Source: a virus
IMG/VR virus record: IMGVR_UViG_3300012001_000040
Coordinates: 1-20,086 of that record
Reading direction: 5' to 3' (one strand)
DNA length: 20,086 bases
Numbering within the stretch: position 1 is the stretch's first letter; each line of letters starts with the position of its first letter. Shown here piece by piece: positions 1-6,761 of the stretch. Below the pieces are notes generated by a model. That model had not been told where the DNA came from and searched no databases. It saw only the letters and a program-made list of their open reading frames with translations. The position numbers were made by a program, and so were the translations under genes.

Positions 1-1
1 G

Positions 2-55
2 GTCAAGCGGGAGATCGTCATGACGACGAGCAGTTGGGAGCACACCAATGAGTAA
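2..55 (+). CDS. C-terminal end of an unknown phage gene (5' truncated)
   Basis: The frame is open from the window edge and ends at TAA 53-55, giving the last 17 residues (VKREIVMTTSSWEHTNE). The stop overlaps the ATG of the next gene by 8 bases (ATGAGTAA), the close coupling seen through the rest of this operon. Too little is present to assign a function. It is taken as coding because of the overlap and because the next gene's ribosome binding site (GGGAG, 36-40) lies inside it, as is usual in compact phage operons. Confidence 0.5.
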   Translation, partial: VKREIVMTTSSWEHTNE

Positions 56-272
56 CACCACGAACCACCTCCAAGAGAGGGTTCTCCTGATGGGCGACTG
101 CAGCATCCGAGGTACTGGAGACCATGTCGTCGCAGCCATGAATAGCCTGCTGCTCCGGGTAGCCGCCGAAGGCCTCTCCCTGACCGCCGCAGACATCCGC
201 ATCCGGAAGTACTACGACCGCAACTATCTCCGAGACGAGATTCTGATTACCTGGGACAGAGTCAATGACTGA
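48..272 (+). CDS. Small hypothetical phage protein (74 aa)
   Basis: This is a 74-residue protein that I do not recognise. The ATG has a GGGAG ribosome binding site seven bases upstream. Its 5' end overlaps the preceding gene by 8 bases, and its 3' end overlaps the next gene by 8 bases (ATGACTGA, 265-272). The composition is soluble: an Ala/Leu-rich middle (VAAMNSLLLRVAAEGLSLTA, about residues 28-47) that could be helical, then a charged, Tyr/Arg-rich end (about residues 51-64). There is no Cys cluster, signal peptide or membrane segment. Its place in an operon with an exonuclease and a sigma-like gene suggests an early or accessory protein. The function is unknown. Confidence 0.75.
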   Translation: MSNTTNHLQERVLLMGDCSIRGTGDHVVAAMNSLLLRVAAEGLSLTAADIRIRKYYDRNYLRDEILITWDRVND

Positions 273-426
273 GGAAGAACTGAGCGAGTCATTCTGGGAA
301 ACGGATGGCCTTGCCGATCAGATCTACGAGTTTCTCCGCCAGCACTTAGACCTCACTTCCGTGGAGATGATGGTGCGCAAATCAACGTCGCCCTACCTCG
401 CCCGGGAGAGCTGGGATTGGGAATGA
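265..426 (+). CDS. Small acidic hypothetical phage protein (53 aa)
   Basis: A 53-residue frame starts at ATG 265 (MTEEELSESFWETDGL...) and ends at TGA 424-426. It overlaps the upstream stop by 8 bases and the downstream exonuclease start by 4 (ATGA, 423-426). The N-terminal half is strongly acidic, and the C-terminus is aromatic (ESWDWE). No motif is recognisable. It is called a gene because it exactly fills the space between two coupled neighbours that would otherwise be an unexplained gap of about 150 bases. A small regulatory or inhibitory protein is possible, but nothing in the sequence shows this. Confidence 0.65.
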   Translation: MTEEELSESFWETDGLADQIYEFLRQHLDLTSVEMMVRKSTSPYLARESWDWE

Positions 427-1229
427 CTAACCTGGCGGCGGCCCTTCGGGGGGCCGCGGCCGGTAAGCCGGCACACAACGTCAGGGTGCTCTTCTTTGAC
501 ATCGAGACCATGCCCCACGAGGTCTACACCTGGGGTCTCTGGGACCAGAACGTAGCCATCAGTCAGATCATCAAACCGGGTCACGTCTTTGGCTTCGCGG
601 CCAAATGGCTGGGTGAACCGAACGCGGCCTGGATATCCGACGACACTGTCGGCCATCAGGAGATGATCCGCTCGGCACACCAGCTGCTCACCGAAGCGGA
701 CATCGTTGTGACCTACAACGGGATCTCCTTTGACATCCCGCACATGCAGCGGGAGTTCCTGCTGGCCGGGCTACTGCCGCCCAAGCCCTACAAACAGATT
801 GACCTGATGAGAGTGGCAAAGAAGCAGTTCAAGTTCGCCTCCAACAAGCTGGACTACATCTCCCAGCAGCTGGGCCTGGGCCGGAAGACCTCACACGAGG
901 GCTTCGCCCTCTGGGTGAAGTGCATGGCCGGCGACGAGAAGGCCCTTCGCAAGATGGCCGTCTACGCCAAGCAGGACGTGAAGCTGACCGAGAAGCTCTA
1001 CCACTACCTTCTGCCGTGGCTTACCAACGTACCCCACATCGGACAGATGGACGGTCAGGCAAACTCCTGCTGGGCATGTGGTGGCACGAAGCTCAAACGG
1101 GATGGCGTGGCACACGCCTTCGTGACCAGCTACAGGCTCTACCAGTGCCTAAAGTGTGGCGCCTGGGTCCGCGGAAACCAGCGACTGCAGGAGGCCACCT
1201 CCACCCGCCAGCAAAGGATCAATTCATGA
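423..1229 (+). CDS. DnaQ/YprB-like 3'-5' exonuclease with C-terminal zinc ribbon
   Basis: This is an RNase H-fold 3'-5' exonuclease of the DEDDy type (RNase_H_2/YprB-like), 268 residues from ATG 423. Exo I is FFDIET (Asp26 and Glu28), Exo II is YNGISFDIPHM, and Exo III is YAKQD (the YxxxD form), so the metal-binding acidic residues all appear present. After the nuclease domain comes a zinc ribbon: CWACGG, then about 24 residues, then CLKCGAW. Proteins of this family trim single-stranded or mismatched 3' ends of nucleic acid. In phages they sit near replication genes and may act in proofreading, recombination or host DNA breakdown. The ATG overlaps the upstream stop (ATGA). A TTG six bases earlier (417) is better spaced from GGGAG (404-408) and is an alternative start. 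Family call firm; substrate unknown. Confidence 0.88.
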   Translation: MTNLAAALRGAAAGKPAHNVRVLFFDIETMPHEVYTWGLWDQNVAISQIIKPGHVFGFAAKWLGEPNAAWISDDTVGHQEMIRSAHQLLTEADIVVTYNGISFDIPHMQREFLLAGLLPPKPYKQIDLMRVAKKQFKFASNKLDYISQQLGLGRKTSHEGFALWVKCMAGDEKALRKMAVYAKQDVKLTEKLYHYLLPWLTNVPHIGQMDGQANSCWACGGTKLKRDGVAHAFVTSYRLYQCLKCGAWVRGNQRLQEATSTRQQRINS

Positions 1230-1471
1230 GCGACTTGACATACGCTGCCACGGCCCGCTGCCCCTGCGGGGCGGGCCTGGCCTACAACAAAAGCTGTCAG
1301 TTGGAGGATACTCCGGCGAGATGGCCGTACAACGGCTATTGGGACTGCTCGGCCATCCTCCTTGGCTCAGCTAATCACGCAGTGCAGCACACGGCCCAGC
1401 TGCCGTTCGCTTTCTACAACATCAAATCCGAGGGCCAGCCCTCGGCGCGGGGCGGGACCACGCGGCCGTGA
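1226..1471 (+). CDS. Small Cys-containing, possibly zinc-binding protein (81 aa)
   Basis: This 81-residue protein starts at ATG 1226, overlapping the exonuclease stop by 4 bases (ATGA). Near the N-terminus it has RCPCGAGLAYN, a CxCG knuckle, with further Cys at KSCQ and WDCS. The pattern suggests a small metal-binding fold, though the spacing is not that of a classical zinc finger. The rest is hydrophilic with a Gly/Arg-rich tail. It ends at TGA 1469-1471, sharing one base with the ATG of the sigma-like gene. Position suggests it is co-expressed with the exonuclease and may act with it or bind nucleic acid. The function is unproven. Confidence 0.7.
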   Translation: MSDLTYAATARCPCGAGLAYNKSCQLEDTPARWPYNGYWDCSAILLGSANHAVQHTAQLPFAFYNIKSEGQPSARGGTTRP

Positions 1472-2038
1472 TGACCATCAACCGTGAAGACGAGTGGAAG
1501 ATAGAAGGGTTGGAAATGACCGCACCATTGGACAGTGATCTGTATCTGTCCCTGGAGCCGCTCGTCAACGACGTCGCAGCGAAGGAATGGGCAGGCTCTG
1601 GTATCTACGAGCTGGAGGACGTCGTGCAGGCCGTATGGCTGCACGTCATGGAGCACTGGGAGGAGTACGAGGACGCGGGTGGCGGGCTTGTCCGCACAAT
1701 GGCCCGCCGCGCCGCGCGCACCTACTGCAAGAAGCAGCGGATCGACTACATGTACGCCAATGGGGCATTCATCTACACGCCGGGCATAGTCCGGCGGTAT
1801 CTGGTGGAGACCGTCTTCTGTGACCCCGAGCACGCTTCGGATCTCGAGGCCCGGGCTGACATCGACGAGGCGATGGGGCACCTGCCCCACGCCCAGCGGC
1901 GCGTCCATCTACAAGAAGTACGCCCTGAAGGAGCCATTGCTGACTCCGGGGGAAAAGTCCGCGGAGTCCCGCGGCATTACGGAAATCACCCATCGTCTCA
2001 ACACTGGTCTCCGGCTCCAGCCGGAGTTCCTCCCCTGA
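1471..2038 (+). CDS. Sigma-factor-like DNA-binding protein, frame broken by one extra base
   Basis: The start is ATG 1471 (GTG 1468 is also possible), one base overlapping the previous stop. The first part resembles sigma-70 region 2: acidic and helical, with ELEDVVQAVWLHVMEHW, then RTMARRAARTYCKKQR. After about 1890 the frame decays into Pro/Ser/His-rich sequence and would run to 2112, 64 bases into the next gene. One frame over (+1), from 1901 to TGA 2036-2038, lies a sensible end: SIYKKYALKEPLL, then AESRGITEITHRLN, a plausible region-4-like helix-turn-helix. Removing one base at about 1894-1903 joins the halves into 188 residues ending 10 bases before the next ATG. Expected role: redirecting host RNA polymerase, or another DNA-binding role. 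Whether the break is error, mutation or programmed shift is open. Confidence 0.68.
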
Positions 2039-2048
2039 AAGGAATCAC

Positions 2049-2240
2049 ATGCAAACCGCCGCCGCTATCCTTGCTTTCCTACTCCTCCTCACCATCGGCT
2101 TCGTTGGCCTGACCCTACTGCTCTGGTGGCTGGTTCCGCTGGCCTTCCCGGCCCTGGTCTTCGGGCCTTGGAATGCCATGGCACTGTCCGGCCTCACCCT
2201 GATCTTCGCCGGCATGGCATCGACCAAAGTATCCAAGTAG
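2049..2240 (+). CDS. Small two-helix membrane protein (63 aa)
   Basis: This 63-residue protein is almost wholly hydrophobic, with two predicted membrane helices (about residues 3-32, rich in Leu/Phe/Trp, and about 40-57, MALSGLTLIFAGMAS) and a short polar tail ending STKVSK. The ATG is preceded by AAAGGAATCAC, a good ribosome binding site lying just after the TGA (2038) of the repaired sigma-like gene. It is the last gene of the + strand operon, directly before the terminator. Small membrane proteins at such places can affect lysis or superinfection, but no motif here shows which. It is far from the lysis genes' own transcript. Function unknown. Confidence 0.75.
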   Translation: MQTAAAILAFLLLLTIGFVGLTLLLWWLVPLAFPALVFGPWNAMALSGLTLIFAGMASTKVSK

Positions 2241-2256
2241 CCCACAAACAAAAGCA

Positions 2257-2304
2257 CCCCCTTCCTCTAGGGTCCATTACGGATCCCGGGAAGGGGGTTT
2301 TCTT
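2257..2304. terminator. Bidirectional intrinsic terminator between converging operons
   Basis: CCCCCTTCC (2257-2265) and GGAAGGGGG (2289-2297) form a perfect 9-bp stem with a 23-base loop. The right arm is followed by TTTTCTTTGTTT for the + strand transcript. On the - strand the matching tract is GCTTTTGTTTG, so it should stop both the early operon ending at 2240 and the late operon ending at 2318. Confidence 0.85.
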
Positions 2305-2317
2305 TGTTTAGTCTGGT

Positions 2318-2557
2318 TTAGGAGGGATTCAGGTGCTCCGCGTTGGTCAGCGACGGGGAGCCGTCCGTGGCCTTCGCCACCAGGATGTTTTTGATCAGCG
2401 CGATGACGCCGGCAAGGGCAGCGACGTTCAGGGCCGCCACCCAGTCCACCCCGGTAAGGGTGGTAACCCCGGCGGTCAGCAGGACCGCCGTGAGTGCCTC
2501 AAGGAAAGAGAATGCAGACCGTTCAAGGACGGCCTTCCAAAATACGAGTGTGAACAT
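2318..2557 (-). CDS. Holin, r1t-like (79 aa)
   Basis: Holin of the phage r1t type: 79 residues with two hydrophobic helices (about residues 18-36 and 42-60) joined by a short turn holding the family's typical GVDWVAALNVAALAG. The N-terminus starts FWKAVLERSAFSFLEAL and the C-terminal tail is polar. Holins gather in the inner membrane and, at a set time, open holes that let endolysin reach the cell wall. The start has AAGGAG about five bases upstream, overlapping the stop of the preceding gene. It is the last gene of the leftward transcript, after the endolysin and a coiled-coil membrane protein, and just before the bidirectional terminator. Confidence 0.88.
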   Translation of the reverse strand: MFTLVFWKAVLERSAFSFLEALTAVLLTAGVTTLTGVDWVAALNVAALAGVIALIKNILVAKATDGSPSLTNAEHLNPS

Positions 2558-2565
2558 GATGCTCC

Positions 2566-3045
2566 TTAGTGAACCAATGAGAAGACGATGCCGGCCACGT
2601 TCATGACGACCGAGATCGCGAGAGCGATCCCAGCGAGCCGGTAGTTGGCCGTGGCGCGGGAGTTGGTGTTGGTGCGCTCCCCGTCTGCATGGCCGCCCTC
2701 CAGCTTGTTCATGTAGTCGTAAAGCGGCTTGATCTGCGCTTCCAACTTCGTGGCGACCTCGTTGATTGACTGCGCCAACTTGTCCAACTCGCCCCGGAAG
2801 CGGTCTGGATACCCGACACGTTCGTTCTCGAACTGCGCGCGCAGCTTGTCCGCGTTCTCGTCCTTGTATGTCTGGATCTCCCGAGCGAGGGCGAGGGCTG
2901 CCTTATCTGCCTCGTTCTTGATCTCCAGAGCCTTTTCCCGCTCAATGGCCACCTCCGCATAGCGGCGGTCGCGCTCCAGCGCGAACTGTTTGTCAGCCTC
3001 TCGCAGCATTTTTAGGTGCTTGAGCAGACTCACTCGCTTGGACAT
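2566..3045 (-). CDS. Coiled-coil protein with C-terminal membrane anchor, lysis cassette (159 aa)
   Basis: 159 residues. Residues about 8-120 are highly charged and rich in Glu, Lys, Ala and Arg with heptad-like hydrophobic spacing, so a long coiled coil is likely. A polar linker (GGHADGERTNTNSRATANYR) leads to one C-terminal hydrophobic segment (LAGIALAISVVMNVAGIVF, about residues 137-156). The AGAAGGAG ribosome binding site is strong. Lying between endolysin and holin, it fits the tail-anchored membrane proteins often found in actinophage lysis cassettes, which may act as a second holin, antiholin or spanin-like factor. The topology and coiled coil are seen; the role is inferred from place only. 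Confidence 0.8.
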   Translation of the reverse strand: MSKRVSLLKHLKMLREADKQFALERDRRYAEVAIEREKALEIKNEADKAALALAREIQTYKDENADKLRAQFENERVGYPDRFRGELDKLAQSINEVATKLEAQIKPLYDYMNKLEGGHADGERTNTNSRATANYRLAGIALAISVVMNVAGIVFSLVH

Positions 3046-3090
3046 TTACTTCTCCTTCTGGGTGAGCCGGGCCTCAAAGTCGGGCATGGC

Positions 3091-3991
3091 CTATTTGCCA
3101 CCGAGCAACTTCACAAGTTCGTCACGAACAGCAACAGCGAGGCCTGCAGCGTCGATCTGCGCCGCGATCTCCGGGGCCGAAGCGGATGCGTCCACACGGG
3201 CCACAGCGTTGATCAGGTCAGCCCAGTACTGAGCCTTGGGCAGTGCGGGGGTGTCGGTGTTGGTGTTGATCTTGTCTAGAACGTTGAACAGGGTTGTGAT
3301 TTGCTCCGGGGTCATGTCGTCCTCCTGGACGGGTGTGATCGTGCCTTCAGTGATGATGGTGCCGGTTCGTGCGGCCAGCCTGTCCCACGCCGCCGCGTCA
3401 CCGTAGAAAATGTTCAGGTCCAGTTCCCGGCCCCAACCGGGCAGGTAGCCCGTGGACGTGAACTGCCACATGGAAACGACCATGCCGTCCGGGACACCGA
3501 TAGGTCCGGCTGGTGGGTTGTAGCCGTCGATGCGCTGGTAACCGAGCGAATACCCGGCCGCCCAAATGGGGGAGTCCGCTTCGTAGCAGGGGCGCAGGTA
3601 CTCCAGCTGGGAGACCGACCCGTACATCACGCACCGGACGCCGCCTTCGGACTCCACCACCCGCTTGAATTCCAGCGCGTAAGCCGAGTCGGTGACGTTG
3701 TCGCCCTCCCAATCGCAGAGCACGATGGCCTCGCCCAGGTAGCCCTGAATGTTGGTCAGGAAGTGGTGGGCCTCGTCCACGGCTGAGCCCTCACCCTGCC
3801 CGGGGTCGTGTACGAAATGGTTAGACGGCCAGTTTCTTCCCGGCGGCCTTCGCGGCTCGGTAATGCTGATCGCAGTAAGGATTCACGTAGGTGGTGCCAC
3901 CAGTGGCCTTGATGATGACAAGGTCACCGGGCAACGCCCCCACGTCGATGCCTGCCTGCGCACTGGAGATGTCGAACCCGAACATGGCCAT
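3091..3991 (-). CDS. GH25 lysozyme-type endolysin, frame broken by one extra base
   Basis: A glycoside hydrolase family 25 endolysin, which cuts the N-acetylmuramic acid-N-acetylglucosamine bond of peptidoglycan. ATG 3991, with AGGAAG upstream, opens MAMFGFDISSAQAGIDV, the usual N-terminus with the first catalytic-face Asp (Asp7), and continues to KKLAV, then stops at TAA 3823-3821 after 56 residues. In the +1 frame the protein goes on as HFVHDPG, then IVLCDWEGD with the catalytic pair (Asp93/Glu95 in the repaired protein), SMWQFTSTGYLPGWG and LDLNIFYGD. Dropping one A at 3821/3822 turns TAACCAT into TACCAT and gives KKLAVYHFVHDPG, a typical GH25 join, and a 299-residue product. A tail of about 90 residues after the catalytic domain may bind the wall. 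As written, no full enzyme is made unless the ribosome shifts frame. Confidence 0.88.
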
Positions 3992-4016
3992 TACGGACTT
4001 CCTTTTTTTTGGGTGG

Positions 4017-4490
4017 TTACGGCAGTACTGGATCGAACGTCTGGACGCGGCAGGGAACCCAGGCGTCGAGGATGTTCACGTACTCGGTGGCGAAGAGGAC
4101 TTCGATAGCAATGGTTCCCATGCCCGACATGGATCCGTCGGCATAGTTGGCGACGACGGTCAGGGTGATGGTGTCCGTCTGGATGCTGGGCGGGGCAATG
4201 AAGGAGACTGCGCTGCCTACGGCAGTCAGTGTGACCGCAGTGCCGGAGAGCTGACCGTAGGTCCACGAGGTGGGCGTGCCGGGCGCTGTAGCCGTCAGGC
4301 TGACGAGGGTCCACGGCTCCTGGCCGACGATGTCCACACCAAGGCTTGCTGAGCCCCCGGCAACAAGCTCTGCACGGTAGACCTGGACGTGAGCGGACCC
4401 TGTGGGGTTCGCCGTCAACTCGGCCCGCTGAACGTGGATGGTGGCCGGCGAGGCCAGTATCTCACCCCGATATGCGCGGATGGTTGCCAT
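4017..4490 (-). CDS. Minor structural protein with short N-terminal repeats and an Ig-like domain
   Basis: 157 residues. The N-terminus has three related short units, each beta-prone: YRGEILASPATIHV, QRAELTANPTGSAHV and YRAELVAGGSASLGV (about residues 7-52). Residues about 58-143 are Thr/Ser/Val-rich, beta-type, and look like a PKD/Ig-like domain (VSLTATAPGTPTSWTYG, then TITLTVVANYADGS). Such domains decorate phage tails and capsids and bind surface sugars weakly. A GGAG site lies six bases before the ATG and touches the preceding gene's stop. It is the last of the tail-tip genes before the endolysin, so a small tail-tip or fibre accessory is likely. No exact family recognised. Confidence 0.72.
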   Translation of the reverse strand: MATIRAYRGEILASPATIHVQRAELTANPTGSAHVQVYRAELVAGGSASLGVDIVGQEPWTLVSLTATAPGTPTSWTYGQLSGTAVTLTAVGSAVSFIAPPSIQTDTITLTVVANYADGSMSGMGTIAIEVLFATEYVNILDAWVPCRVQTFDPVLP

Positions 4491-4499
4491 GGCTGGCTC

Positions 4500-5558
4500 C
4501 TAGGTCTGGTTGCCGGTCAGGCGGATTTGCAGGTCGTTGCGGGCGGTGATTGCCGACGTCTCACTGGTGGTGGTGGTGAACTGGAAATCCGTGATCGTGA
4601 CGGTCAGGCTAAACTGCCGGGTGGCGATCAGCGTAGTGCCCTGCATCAGGGCCACGTCGAGCGTGCCGGCTATGGCGGTGTCGATGTTCCCTCTCACCTT
4701 CACCGTTACCGGGCCGGTGTCCAGGGTGCCGTTCATGGCCAGTGTGATGGCCGCAGCAACCGGGTTGGCCGGCGTGATGATGTAGGTGGTGTCGATCTCG
4801 TCAGCCAGGGCAGCCGCAGGGCTGCCAGCCCCTCCGACGTCGGACCAGACTCCAGGGTTGGATACCGTGGAAGCGGGCCGCAGCGAGGAAACCGACGTAA
4901 TGTGCGGCCCAAGCAGCGCGGTGGTGGTGTTGTCGATCTTCAGCGAGTCGTAGAATATCTCGAGGTTGCCCGTGGTGCCGAGCTTGCCGAAGTTGACGCT
5001 GGCCAGCGCGGTCGTGAGCAGGTTGGCGTTCGTTGCGGTGAACATCGTCTGGATCGGAGTGGTGGAGTCCAGGGAGTAGTAGGCGAACCAGATTCCGCCA
5101 GTGGTGGTGGTGGTGCCTACCTGATGGGCGATCTCAACCCGGTACCAGGTGTCCAGAGCCAGCGCCAGGCTGGTGTAGAGCACTGCGTTGTCAGACTGGG
5201 AGACCTGCAGCGTCTTGGCGGTTGTCAGGTTGATGGCGCCGGCGAACAGGGTTGCGTTGCGCACGGAGAAGATCTGTTCGGCCACCGAAGGGGCCGACGG
5301 AATCCGGATGTAGAACCGGCTGGACATCGTGGTGGAGGCAGTGAAGCTGCCCGTCCACACGAACGTGGAGCGCACCCCGACGCCGTTGATGTGGTAACCG
5401 ACGGTGCCGTGGCTGGCTGTGGCTGTGAACTCCCAGACGCCAGCGCCGGACGCCTGATCGGCGGAGTCGAAGGCGTCACCGGAGAGCCCGCCGGTGTTGG
5501 CGATTGTGGCCGCTACGCCAGCGGTTCCGCCGGCGGCGGTATTGCTAAGGGTTGTCAT
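4500..5558 (-). CDS. Minor tail protein with lectin/LamG-like domain (352 aa)
   Basis: 352 residues, rich in Thr, Ala, Ser and Gly and almost wholly beta-type. Residues about 60-215 hold a concanavalin A/LamG-like pattern: RFYIRIPSAPSVAEQIFSV, then LALDTWYRVEIAHQVG, GIWFAYYSLD and LEIFYDSLKI. This is the standard jelly-roll series with the W-Y-R-V-E strand. The C-terminal third (about 245-352) is a second beta domain (ITLAMNGTLDTGPVTVKVRG). Phage proteins of this kind are fibre or baseplate appendages that recognise cell-surface sugars. It follows the beta-helix protein by 15 bases, so host binding is the likely job. The family call rests on pattern only. Confidence 0.75.
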   Translation of the reverse strand: MTTLSNTAAGGTAGVAATIANTGGLSGDAFDSADQASGAGVWEFTATASHGTVGYHINGVGVRSTFVWTGSFTASTTMSSRFYIRIPSAPSVAEQIFSVRNATLFAGAINLTTAKTLQVSQSDNAVLYTSLALALDTWYRVEIAHQVGTTTTTGGIWFAYYSLDSTTPIQTMFTATNANLLTTALASVNFGKLGTTGNLEIFYDSLKIDNTTTALLGPHITSVSSLRPASTVSNPGVWSDVGGAGSPAAALADEIDTTYIITPANPVAAAITLAMNGTLDTGPVTVKVRGNIDTAIAGTLDVALMQGTTLIATRQFSLTVTITDFQFTTTTSETSAITARNDLQIRLTGNQT

Positions 5559-5573
5559 GCCAGTCCTTGAGTG

Positions 5574-6761
5574 TTAGTAGCGGATTCCGCCGTTGGCTAC
5601 GGTGAGGATCTCGCCGTTGTCCTCGTACTTGTTGGTGGTGTACAGCCCGGTCACCTTGGCGCCGGTGGTTGACGACGTCGGCCGGATCGGGTACTCGTTG
5701 CTGAGGGTTCCGTTCCAGTAGTAGAACGCAGTCCGCCGGATCGTGTTGTTCTGGAAGACGTAGACGCCGTCCTTCAAGTTGCCGGACATGCCGCCGTTGG
5801 AGTACCAGTTCTGCTCGACGATGACGTTGTTGTCCAGCGCCTTCATGAGCACACCGCCCCAGCTGTTGCACTGGATGAGAGTGCCAGCACCCTGGATGTG
5901 TCCGACACCGTCGCCGTTGGTCTGTGTGAACGTTCCGGGCTTGGCTGTCAGGTCAGTGGAAAGCGATCCGCCCGCGTAGGCGGTCCCGTCCGGGTCCGGA
6001 TAGGCCCGGTCGTCGCCGAGCTTGACGGTTCCCTGCAGGTAGTTGCCGATGATGTGGACGTAGCCACCGCACTGGAGCTGGATCAGGTCGTTGTGTGTGC
6101 CGTCGGCGTGCGCCGGCTCAGGGGCCCAGTAGATGAGTTCATGGATCCAGCTGCCCTCCACCTTCAGGCGCGAGCCCTTGGTGGTGGATGAGGTGTCGGT
6201 GTTGTAGGAGCCGATGCCATCGTTCGTGTTGTAGATGTTGCAACGCTTCACCCAGGCGTGGCCGTCAATGCCGTCCCGGTAGTAAGAGGGGCGCTGCGCG
6301 TAGATCGTGCAGTCCTCGAAGTATGGGACGCCGTCCCATGGGGCGATGTCGGTAACCCGGGAGAGAACAGTCGCCGAACGGCAGTCCGCTACAGCGTCCT
6401 GGCCTGTGGGCCAGTTCGTCCCGCCGCGGAGGCGGCAGTTGATGAACTGCACGCCGGGAGCCTGTATGTTCAGGTCGCCATAGATGTCCAGGTTGGCGAA
6501 GATTGTATCGGCCGTGGTGATGTTCAGCACCGCACCGCCCGTGTTGTACGGGGTCAGGGTGATCCCGGCAATGACGCCGGTATTGGTGGCGTCCGGCTTG
6601 TACGTCCCGCTGACCAGCGCATCCCGAGGATTGGTTCCAGTGGACGTGGGGGCCGGAGTGGGATCGGGCGTGGTCGTGGCGGTGGGAGTTGTCGTGGTCT
6701 TCCTGCGCGCCCAAACGTTCCCGGCCGTCTGGGCGTAGGTGTATGCGTCACTGCCGGTCAC
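5574..6761 (-). CDS. Parallel beta-helix (pectate-lyase-like) tail spike or fibre protein
   Basis: 395 residues from GTG 6761, which overlaps the preceding stop by 4 bases (GTGA). The same frame is open up to 7133, but that upstream part is Arg/Pro/His-rich noise lying over the previous gene, so the later start is chosen. Residues about 20-45 form a Thr/Pro/Ala linker (TTTTPTATTTPDPTPAPTS). From about 62 on come short rungs typical of right-handed beta-helices: GVIAGITLTPYN, AVLNITTADTIFANLDIYG, GVQFINCRLRGG, FEDCTIYAQRP, NIYNTNDGIGSYN, VHIIGNYLQG, VIVEQNWYSNG, VYVFQNNTIRR. Asp/Asn-rich turns and His/Asp pairs (HADGTHND) could form a glycan-active or binding site. Role: surface polysaccharide recognition or cleavage. 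Enzyme activity is unproven. Confidence 0.83.
   Translation of the reverse strand: MTGSDAYTYAQTAGNVWARRKTTTTPTATTTPDPTPAPTSTGTNPRDALVSGTYKPDATNTGVIAGITLTPYNTGGAVLNITTADTIFANLDIYGDLNIQAPGVQFINCRLRGGTNWPTGQDAVADCRSATVLSRVTDIAPWDGVPYFEDCTIYAQRPSYYRDGIDGHAWVKRCNIYNTNDGIGSYNTDTSSTTKGSRLKVEGSWIHELIYWAPEPAHADGTHNDLIQLQCGGYVHIIGNYLQGTVKLGDDRAYPDPDGTAYAGGSLSTDLTAKPGTFTQTNGDGVGHIQGAGTLIQCNSWGGVLMKALDNNVIVEQNWYSNGGMSGNLKDGVYVFQNNTIRRTAFYYWNGTLSNEYPIRPTSSTTGAKVTGLYTTNKYEDNGEILTVANGGIRY

Noticed and set aside
393-743. 116-codon - strand frame over the exonuclease
   Set aside because: Antisense to a gene with clear Exo I-III motifs; no recognisable domain.
3091-3780. Second part of the endolysin as a gene with its own GTG start
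   Set aside because: It would lack the first third of the GH25 fold, including the N-terminal catalytic-face Asp; better explained as one broken gene.
4389-5570. 393-codon open frame on the + strand
   Set aside because: Antisense to the lectin-like tail protein, Gly/Arg/Val-rich without domains, and spans the gap between two real genes.
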